Position numbers and translations under genes: made by a program
Part shown: positions 58,040-64,000 of the stretch, in pieces
Layout: each line of letters opens with the position of its first letter
Position numbering within the stretch: the stretch's first letter is position 1
Source of the DNA: Bacillota bacterium
Lineage (GTDB): Bacteria > Bacillota > Clostridia > Lachnospirales > Lachnospiraceae
Direction: 5' to 3'
Assembly (NCBI GenBank): GCA_023407575.1
Contig: JAEYLX010000075.1
Span: 620,001 to 684,000, forward strand
DNA: 64,000 nt
The notes under the pieces: generated by a model
What the model saw: only the letters and a program-made list of their open reading frames with translations
Told to the model about the DNA's origin: nothing
Databases searched by the model: none

Positions 58040-58415
58040 TCACCCCCTCCCTCCTCTCCTTGCACTATTACATTTCTCTTACTCCACGTAAAAAAACAGA
58101 ACCAATTCAGCAAAGGGAATACTCATCCACAAATCGCCAATTCAGTCCTGTCTAAATAACTCTTTATTTTATTATCGTTTCTTTCATCAACAGCAAGTAA
58201 AATATCTTAATAATCTTATTCCTATCCACCTATCACAGTAATGGATAGGTATGATTGCCATTACGCTAACATATCCGCAATACAGTTTGAAAGATCTTCT
58301 ACTTTCTATCTGATTGCACAGAAACCACCAATGGTTTGTCCCGTATACAATACATGTCTTTACTCCTTCTGCTATATTTACGTTCTATATCTGATACAAT
58401 AACTTCCTGTGCTTA
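58040..58415. other. Intergenic of the par cluster
   Basis: No gene seen between the small membrane peptide and the decayed gene. Confidence 0.4.
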
Positions 58416-58589
58416 TTACAGTGTACCTGCTCTGACAAATGCAAGGAAAATTCTCATTACAAGTCCGAATAAAAGAAGAATCACTTTGCTAAGCCCTAAA
58501 ATAAGGCCTAGTACCTTCATAATAATCCATAAGATTGCTTTTAATATACTAAGAATAACCTTGCCGATTCCTTTTATTATTCCCCTCAT
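58416..58589 (-). CDS. 57-residue hydrophobic membrane peptide after parR
   Basis: From the ATG at 58589 the frame encodes 57 residues, MRGIIKGIGKVILSILKAIL then WIIMKVLGLILGLSKVILLL and FGLVMRIFLAFVRAGTL. It is a series of hydrophobic helices punctuated by lysines and arginines, resembling a membrane-active or small membrane protein. GGAGGG lies six bases before the ATG, and the gene is 17 bases from the parR stop, so expression from the par operon is convincing. Function is unknown; a toxin or transfer-related membrane peptide are possibilities. Confidence 0.72.
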   Translation of the reverse strand: MRGIIKGIGKVILSILKAILWIIMKVLGLILGLSKVILLLFGLVMRIFLAFVRAGTL

Positions 58590-58606
58590 AATGATCCCTC
58601 CATTTT

Positions 58607-59041
58607 TTATGACCAGCTTAATGCCAGCTTTTCCATTGTTTCATCAACTTCATCCGTTTCATCCCCTGTTACTTCCTGCTTTATACTGTTAGCAACTGGT
58701 GTACCTTGACCCACATACATTCCGGCAACAACCCCACCCAGGAGCTTTATCACTTCATTTCTTACTTCAGTCAACAGTTCATGACGTATTTCATTTTTAA
58801 TCTCTTCCAAATCTTCCCGACTGATATATTCCTGACGCTGAGCTTTCTTCCTGCTTTCCTCCTTGGTCAAATCTTCCTTTTCAAAACTATCAATATATAT
58901 TTCTACCGCATCTGCAACAAACCGGTTTTTAGATTTAAAAATATCAGGGTTCAGATCTTGGAGTACTTTATTTATTTTTTGATGCTGTGGATTATCCAGA
59001 TTCAGTCTTAAGTTATGGACCACTATATTATCCTTTGCCAT
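58607..59041 (-). CDS. ParR-like ribbon-helix-helix partition protein
   Basis: This 144-residue protein starts with a ribbon-helix-helix pattern (NLRLNLDNPQHQKINKVLQD, then KNRFVADAVEIYIDSFEK). An acidic hinge and a coiled region (EDLEEIKNEIRHELLTEVRN) follow, with a glycine-rich hydrophobic stretch near 105. Position directly after the ParM gene fits the DNA-binding adaptor of a type II partition system, which would bind a centromere near the operon. GAGG precedes the ATG. Confidence 0.8.
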   Translation of the reverse strand: MAKDNIVVHNLRLNLDNPQHQKINKVLQDLNPDIFKSKNRFVADAVEIYIDSFEKEDLTKEESRKKAQRQEYISREDLEEIKNEIRHELLTEVRNEVIKLLGGVVAGMYVGQGTPVANSIKQEVTGDETDEVDETMEKLALSWS

Positions 59042-59051
59042 TCCTCTTCAC

Positions 59052-59975
59052 CTAACCAATCTTTTTATTTGCTTTCAGTGCCATCCTTGCAAGTTGCTCG
59101 AAGCCCTTGGCATTTGCCTTGATATCCTCAATAAATGTTATGTTTTTTTGCTTTAAACTTCCAAACAGCCTCATTACTGTTGCTCCTCCACCAACAAAAA
59201 TGATATTGGTCGTATGCAGATTGTATCCATGCTCTCCGATTACATCATAAACATAGTTGGTAAATGCTTCGATTTCTTTTTTAATAATTTGAAAATACTT
59301 ATCGTACAAATCACTTTTACCAAACCTCATAACCTGCTGGATTTCACTTTCATCAATCTCACCATTTAATAGTCTGACACACTGCTCATTAATAGAACGT
59401 ATACAGGTAATCAAACCTCTTGGTGTGGTAACACACCTTGATTCATCTGGGGATTTCTCTTCAATCGGCATCATATCAATGGTCCAGCTTCCTATATCCA
59501 CCACCAGAACCCTTTTTGTAAAAGTCATCATTCGGTCTACTACCGCCGCATAGCACTGTAGAAAAACCGCTACCTTGTCCAATCGTATTCGGTAAGTTAT
59601 TCCCTCATATATGAACGTGACCTCTTTGTTTTTAGAGAGATAATCAATGAAACCTTGCTTTTCCACACCGAATCTTGTAAGTGGAAGACCGACAGCTAAG
59701 AATATATTAGCGCTTCTCATCCCTTTCCGCTCTAATTCCTTAGCGATTGCTGCCAGTGTTAGAATATAATAATTTTCATCTAGTACCTTAGTTGGTTTTA
59801 CTGTTAGCCGTTCACTGCCAATTCTATAAAATCTTCCCTGATATTCCAAGAGATTTTCATGTATGGCAGGCTCCGAAGTAATTTCTCCCACTCCTGATGT
59901 AAATACATGGCTTACTGTCTTCATCATGGAAAATCCATGGTCAACTCCGATAATTTCTATATGATTATGTTCCAT
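59052..59975 (-). CDS. ParM/StbA-like actin-family partition ATPase
   Basis: This 307-residue actin-like ATPase has phosphate-1 GVDHGFSMMKT, phosphate-2 VVDIGSWTIDMMPIE and adenosine FVGGGATVMRLF motifs. These proteins form dynamic filaments that push plasmid copies apart. The frame extends to an ATG at 60017, but AAGGAGG nine bases before the ATG at 59975 (MEHNHIEIIGVDHG) sets the start. It forms an operon with the ParR-like gene (10 bases apart). Also found on large conjugative elements. Confidence 0.9.
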   Translation of the reverse strand: MEHNHIEIIGVDHGFSMMKTVSHVFTSGVGEITSEPAIHENLLEYQGRFYRIGSERLTVKPTKVLDENYYILTLAAIAKELERKGMRSANIFLAVGLPLTRFGVEKQGFIDYLSKNKEVTFIYEGITYRIRLDKVAVFLQCYAAVVDRMMTFTKRVLVVDIGSWTIDMMPIEEKSPDESRCVTTPRGLITCIRSINEQCVRLLNGEIDESEIQQVMRFGKSDLYDKYFQIIKKEIEAFTNYVYDVIGEHGYNLHTTNIIFVGGGATVMRLFGSLKQKNITFIEDIKANAKGFEQLARMALKANKKIG

Positions 59976-60144
59976 TTGCCTTTTCCTCCTTGTGAGAATA
60001 TGTTTTATAAATATCACCTCTACTTTAAATAGGATTAATGTACTCTCTTTAAATTCTTAAATTTTATTTCTATTTACTTCTAAGTAAAATTATAATTAGT
60101 ATGTCATTTATTAACAAATATGAAGAACTGCTTTTATATCTTTC

Positions 60145-61176
60145 TTATCTGCTACTAGCTAATCTCTGCTTTTTTTTCGGTTGATGTCCATGCCATTCCT
60201 GAAGTAATTTTTCAATCAAGTCTACTTTTTGCTTTTCTGTAAAATCCTTTGGAAAATATTTCTCTACTCTATCTGCTTTGATTTTAATCTGTAACTTTTG
60301 ATTTGGCTTTTCTTCTCCCATAACTGAATAAATTGCATCAATATACAATTGTCCTGTTTGGCTCAACCTTTTAAGTCTATTCGCCTGTGATAAAGATGGT
60401 GTGCACTGCTCTAAATCCATGACCGCATGAAGTTCATACTGTTCTTCTTCCTTTAGATAAGAAAGTTCTACCGCCACCGTAAATGCTATTTTCTCCTGAT
60501 CCACCATGTCTAATATCTTTGGAATTAGATTTGTCAAACGAATATAACGCTTAATTTGATTTACACTTTCTCCAGCTTGTTTGGCCAATTCTGTGTTACT
60601 CCTAAATCCTTTCTGATCAACTTCATCATTAACAACTTTCCACTCTCCATTTTCGTCATATAATGCTTTAAGCAGATATATTGCTAATATATTATTATCT
60701 AACTTCGGCTCAACTTGGGCCGAAGTTAAATCCGTTCTCTTTCCTTGATTCTTCATAGCATCTAATCTCATCTTATAGGCAAATGCCTTCTCGCTGGATT
60801 TCAAATTTTCTCTATGAAGATTACTGTTTACCATTGCTATAACAGCTTGATTATCATCTAAATCACGGATAATAACCGGAACCTCTGTTATACCCGCCCA
60901 TTCACAAGCAGCCTTTCTCCTATGCCCGGAAATTAATTCATACCCATTGTCGTCTGGCTTGGGTCTCGCTAATAAAGGTACCAAGATTCCATCCTTTTCA
61001 ATACTCTTCATCAACTCAAATAATTCTGTGTTTGTTTCAACTTTAAATGGATGATTTTTAAAACCAGTTAGCTTATTTAACTGGACTATTGTGATTTTTT
61101 GGTCATTTCTAACTGTTTCACTTTCTGTCTCATGGTTGTCTTGCCAAGAAGAATACATTTCTTCATTTTTGTTCAC
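60145..61176 (-). CDS. ParB/RepB/Spo0J-family DNA-binding protein
   Basis: This 343-residue protein has the ParB nuclease-like core (ELISGHRRKAACEWAGITEV, then VNSNLHRENL) and the HTH region (NTELAKQAGESVNQIKRYIR followed by LIPKILDMVDQEKIAFTVAV). The motif GHRR is the family's nucleotide-binding site. No ParA lies beside it, so it may serve as a plasmid copy or transfer regulator. It precedes the ParM-ParR genes on the same strand. Gene type is common on Lachnospiraceae conjugative elements. Confidence 0.9.
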   Translation of the reverse strand: MNKNEEMYSSWQDNHETESETVRNDQKITIVQLNKLTGFKNHPFKVETNTELFELMKSIEKDGILVPLLARPKPDDNGYELISGHRRKAACEWAGITEVPVIIRDLDDNQAVIAMVNSNLHRENLKSSEKAFAYKMRLDAMKNQGKRTDLTSAQVEPKLDNNILAIYLLKALYDENGEWKVVNDEVDQKGFRSNTELAKQAGESVNQIKRYIRLTNLIPKILDMVDQEKIAFTVAVELSYLKEEEQYELHAVMDLEQCTPSLSQANRLKRLSQTGQLYIDAIYSVMGEEKPNQKLQIKIKADRVEKYFPKDFTEKQKVDLIEKLLQEWHGHQPKKKQRLASSR

Positions 61177-61233
61177 CTACTTCACCGCCTTCTCTTTTCC
61201 ACTCATGCTTATATTTCTAATTTAAAATGCAAA

Positions 61234-61274
61234 CAGACCGCTCATCTTCAAAAAGCTTGAAAATAAGCGGTCTG
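61234..61274 (-). terminator. Terminator between rlmD and parB
   Basis: CAGACCGCT at 61234-61242 pairs with AGCGGTCTG at 61266-61274, extended by ATCTTCAA/TTGAAAAT. On the minus strand the stem is followed by TTTGCATTTT, so it stops transcription from the rlmD side before parB. Confidence 0.8.
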
Positions 61275-61339
61275 TACGACTTTTAATTATTTAGTTGAAT
61301 GATAAAGAATTTAGTTTTTATAATGAAATTATGAACTGT

Positions 61340-61474
61340 AGCTTCATGTGTTCCGAGACACCATATCAAGAACTACCGACACATTCACCCCATCTGAAAT
61401 TGCCTTTTTTCGCTCTTTTCGATCACTTTGTGAGAACTGATAAAACCGCTCAAAGTGCCTAAAATCAAGGAGTT
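61340..61474. other. Protein-like DNA directly after rlmD, of unknown nature
   Basis: On the minus strand, in a frame overlapping the rlmD end, the DNA reads LLDFRHFERFYQFSQSDRKE then RKKAISDGVNVSVVLDMVSR. The sequence is strikingly protein-like but has no start of its own. It may be a joined gene end or an attachment-site region. I cannot assign it. Confidence 0.4.
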
Positions 61475-62872
61475 TCAGGTATCTTTCCGATGTAGTAGAA
61501 TTACGGTCTCCACATGCACCGTCTCGGGAAACATATCCACCGCACAAACCTTCTCTACCTTATACCCCTTCTCCTGCAACACTTCCAAATCTCTCACAAG
61601 CGATGTCGGCTTACAAGAAATATAAACAATCTTATCTACTCCAAAGTTAATAATCTTATCCAAAGCCTTGGGATGAATCCCATCCCTAGGCGGATCAAGA
61701 ACAATAATATCCGGCCTTTCTGTTAAGGAATCTATTACCTTTAATACATCACCTGCAATAAATTCACAGTTATCCAATCCGTTCAACGCCGCATTTTCCT
61801 TCGCAGCTTCAACCGCCTCTTCCACTATTTCCACACCAGTTACTTTGCTTGCAACAGGTGCCAGTAGCTGAGCGATGGTTCCGGTTCCGCTATATAAATC
61901 AAAGATTGTTCGGTCCTTGGTTTCTCCTACATACTCGCGTACCTTGGAATATAATACTTCTGCCCCAAGAGAATTTGTTTGAAAGAAAGAGAAAGTAGAA
62001 ATCTTGAATCTTAGCCCTAATAATTCTTCATAGATATAGTCTCTGCCATAAAGCTGTACTACCTGGTCACATTTTACAATATCCGCAAGGCTATCATTAT
62101 AGGTATGCATAATTCCAACGATATCACCCATAAGTGGCATATTTAATAATTGAGTAGACAATGCTGTGAAAATGTCTTCACCCTCTACTCTAGCCTCCTG
62201 ATTTTCCCCAGTTTCCTCCTGCGAAGATGTTAGGATATTAATTAATATCTCTCCTGTCTTCACTGCCTTACGAACCAACAGATGCCTTAAGTACCCCTTA
62301 TGTGACAACTTGTGATAATAGGTCAACCCTCTATCCTTACAGTACTCTAAGATACAGCTTAATATCTTATTAAAATCCTCATCCACAATTGCACAATCAT
62401 CTACGGTAAGAATATCATGAAAACTCCCCTTCTTATGCAAACCTAATGCTAAAGGTCCATCCTTATACTCATCTCCAAAGGAGAATTCCATCTTATTACG
62501 GTAACCCCATTCCACAGGACTCCCTAAGATACCTTCAAAATCATAATCCTGGCAGACCTGATCGAGTAATCGCTTCACCTGTTCCTTTTTCATATCAAGC
62601 TGGTTCTCATAGGACATGGTTTGATAACTACAGCCACCACACTGACCGAATTTACTGCAGGCTTGCTCTCTACTCTCCAGTGGTGATTTCTCCAATACTT
62701 CTTTCAGACTGCCTTCTGCTCTTCCAGCTCTCTTTTTATTAATGGCAAATCTAACTTTCTGTCCTGGCATACTATTTTTAACGATTACTTTTTCACCTTC
62801 ACACTCGATTATGCCTTTGTTAGGAAAGTCAACTCTTTGAACGATACCCTCATAAATCTGTCCTTTTTTCAT
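61475..62872 (-). CDS. rlmD: 23S rRNA (uracil-5-)-methyltransferase, RlmD/RumA type
   Basis: This 465-residue protein has an N-terminal TRAM domain, a 4Fe-4S cysteine cluster (CSKFGQCGGCSYQTMSY), the SAM-binding DLYSGTGTIAQLLAP and GVEIVEEAVEAAKE motifs, DPPRDGI, and the catalytic cysteine in VYISCKPTSL. It methylates U1939 (or U747) of 23S rRNA. TGA follows HRKDT. The 3' end of such genes is an attachment site for several ICE families, and plasmid-type genes start right downstream, but I could not prove an att repeat. A fragment of a paralogue is at 19495-19590. Confidence 0.93.
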   Translation of the reverse strand: MKKGQIYEGIVQRVDFPNKGIIECEGEKVIVKNSMPGQKVRFAINKKRAGRAEGSLKEVLEKSPLESREQACSKFGQCGGCSYQTMSYENQLDMKKEQVKRLLDQVCQDYDFEGILGSPVEWGYRNKMEFSFGDEYKDGPLALGLHKKGSFHDILTVDDCAIVDEDFNKILSCILEYCKDRGLTYYHKLSHKGYLRHLLVRKAVKTGEILINILTSSQEETGENQEARVEGEDIFTALSTQLLNMPLMGDIVGIMHTYNDSLADIVKCDQVVQLYGRDYIYEELLGLRFKISTFSFFQTNSLGAEVLYSKVREYVGETKDRTIFDLYSGTGTIAQLLAPVASKVTGVEIVEEAVEAAKENAALNGLDNCEFIAGDVLKVIDSLTERPDIIVLDPPRDGIHPKALDKIINFGVDKIVYISCKPTSLVRDLEVLQEKGYKVEKVCAVDMFPETVHVETVILLHRKDT

Positions 62873-63232
62873 CTATCTACATGGTAACCAGCAATGGTAA
62901 ATAAAATAATAATTTACTTATCCAAAACTGTTACCAATCCTCCTTTTTTCACAATTATCTATTATAATTCTCACTTCGAATATTATAAGGATTATTTACT
63001 CATTTGTCTACCCACGGTCTATTAACTTCCTTTACAAAAACTGTGCCGACTCCAGTGATATGAAAATCGGCGCATGAGAGCTTGTCCAATTATTCGACAT
63101 AACTCATTGAAAATAGATATTGAATTAATATTTCTTAAACACAACAAAAACACTTTTCAAATATTGGTGATGTATTCTTTAGCCAACATCAAATATTACT
63201 TGATGAAAATAAAAATAAGTGAGGTATAAACT
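62873..63232. other. Intergenic, no gene seen
   Basis: Divergent upstream regions of rlmD and the NTF2-like gene; GGTATAAACT leads the latter. No additional gene. Confidence 0.4.
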
Positions 63233-63664
63233 ATGTCAATTAAAAATTCTTTGGAAACAACTAAACCTATTGAGAAGGCAATTAGAGACCGTCTCGAAAC
63301 TGGATTCAAAAACTGGAACGGTGGATATGAGGGTTGGCTTGATTGGTGCAACACCCTGTATGAACCAGATGCACATTACAATATTCCTTTCGGTGGTTCC
63401 CAGCGTCGCTGCACCCTCGAAGAATACAAATCTATGATGGGACAACTGTTCCAGCATTTCACCATGGATCTAGGTGAGTTCGAAAACATGATTATAAAAG
63501 ACAACTGGTGCGCCATTCGTTATACTGTTAAGGTTACAAATTTGGACACTGGAAAAGAAATCGTCCAGAACACAATGGAATTCGTTGAGTTCAAGGATAA
63601 TGGCGATGATCGCGGTGTTCGTGTTGTTGAAGGTTGGGCTTTATCTGATTCTGCACTATCCTAA
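63233..63664 (+). CDS. SnoaL/NTF2-like protein
   Basis: This 143-residue protein has an NTF2-like cone fold: an N-terminal helix (NGGYEGWLDWCNTLYEPDAH), a small sheet (YNIPFGGSQRRCTLEEYKS) and long strands ending VVEGWALSDSAL. Relatives include polyketide cyclases, ketosteroid isomerases and hydroxylases; the substrate cannot be assigned. No signal peptide. GTGAGG lies nine bases before the ATG. A terminator closes the gene. Confidence 0.78.
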   Translation: MSIKNSLETTKPIEKAIRDRLETGFKNWNGGYEGWLDWCNTLYEPDAHYNIPFGGSQRRCTLEEYKSMMGQLFQHFTMDLGEFENMIIKDNWCAIRYTVKVTNLDTGKEIVQNTMEFVEFKDNGDDRGVRVVEGWALSDSALS

Positions 63665-63691
63665 TTATAAAATTAACGCATATAGATTATG

Positions 63692-63725
63692 AAAGGAGAT
63701 GTTCTCAATAGGTGACATCTCCTTT
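63692..63725 (+). terminator. Terminator of the NTF2-like gene
   Basis: AAAGGAGATGT at 63692-63702 pairs exactly with ACATCTCCTTT at 63715-63725, loop 12 bases. The T-tract is short. Confidence 0.7.
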
Positions 63726-63866
63726 GTGCAATCAATATACATAACCGTTTCTTCGTTGTCACAAATGACAATCCTAGTTCACAAACATTTACAATCACTT
63801 TTGTTAATGCTACACTTTACCTAAGTTTGCTGATCTTTTCCTTACATTCTATGAATGGAGGAATCT

Positions 63867-64000
63867 ATGAAATACCTGAAGAAATTCTTACTTACGCTTA
63901 TTGTAAGTTTATCCGTTCTTTCCCTTACCGCCCCAACGTTACAGGTTTCCGCCACATCTTCCCTATTTTCTTTTGTAATCCTTTCTCAATATAAGGCGAC
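63867..64000 (+). CDS. Secreted protein, N-terminus only, cut by window edge
   Basis: GGAGG precedes an ATG at 63867. The 44 visible codons read MKYLKKFLLTLIVSLSVLSL then TAPTLQVSATSSLF, a signal peptide with likely cleavage after VSA. The rest lies beyond the window, so family and function are unknown. Confidence 0.75.
   Translation, partial: MKYLKKFLLTLIVSLSVLSLTAPTLQVSATSSLFSFVILSQYKA

Noticed and set aside
61344..61547. 67-codon minus-strand frame overlapping the rlmD end
   Set aside because: Its first third is a shifted reading of rlmD and there is no ribosome binding site; only the part past the rlmD stop is noted.
1..64000. CRISPR arrays, rRNA and tRNA genes
   Set aside because: None seen: no regularly spaced direct repeats, and no cloverleaf or rRNA-like segments noticed while reading; a tRNAscan or covariance search was not possible.

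Overview
The window is low-GC DNA with strong GGAGG ribosome binding sites. Its polysaccharide enzymes (GH31, a large secreted laminarinase-type GH16), XRE/TetR/MarR/AraC regulators, a DUF6809-type protein, an rlmD-type 23S rRNA methyltransferase and a flagellin remnant point to an anaerobic, probably polysaccharide-degrading clostridium of Lachnospiraceae type. This assignment is inference from gene content. I saw no rRNA, tRNA or CRISPR array.

Region 1 (1-25.8 kb) mixes chromosomal metabolism and accessory genes: a partial Mbeg1-like hydrolase, an MBL-fold lactonase-like enzyme, a GH31 alpha-glycosidase divergent from an AraC regulator, a VanX-type dipeptidase, small toxin-tail/immunity-like remnants, a MarR-controlled MFS pump, secreted GH16, and a 1,882-residue RHS/YD-repeat polymorphic toxin followed by its likely UPF0158-like immunity gene. 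After that the DNA is visibly decayed: an rlmD fragment, a broken serine hydrolase, an XRE regulator with three matching operators, and a frameshifted TetR/ABC transporter locus.

Region 2 (26-47.6 kb) is a defence island in which every gene is on the minus strand. Its most unusual part is a tightly packed six-gene operon at 26.4-33.9 kb: NUDIX hydrolase, SIS-HAD fusion, PRTase-like protein, ORC/CDC6-type AAA ATPase, an unrecognised Rossmann-like protein, and a PfkB kinase. This looks like a nucleotide/sugar-metabolite system coupled to an ATPase, and I know of no characterised system with this composition. Upstream of it lie an HNH protein with a truncated AAA ATPase, an HNH_5-like protein, Gabija (GajA intact; GajB with a premature stop inside motif VI), a SEFIR protein, and a Septu-like pair (PtuA/PtuB) followed by a PLD nuclease. 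Scars between these genes include a helicase C-terminus and a flagellin N-terminus.

Region 3 (48-57 kb) holds a frameshifted SDR gene, a chimera of conjugative-element and DUF998 remnants, a GT32 glycosyltransferase followed by a protein fusing GT25, a sulfotransferase-like P-loop region and GH16, and a dGTPase-like HD protein next to a second PLD nuclease, then small membrane or unknown proteins.

Region 4 (57.8-61.2 kb) is a plasmid-type partition cluster (ParB, ParM, ParR, a 57-residue membrane peptide absent from simple ORF calls, and a decayed small gene), just downstream of rlmD. With the conjugative remnants it suggests that much of 26-61 kb arrived on, or is what remains of, an integrated plasmid or ICE. 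Ordinary chromosomal genes resume with rlmD, an NTF2-like protein and a partial secreted protein at the right edge.
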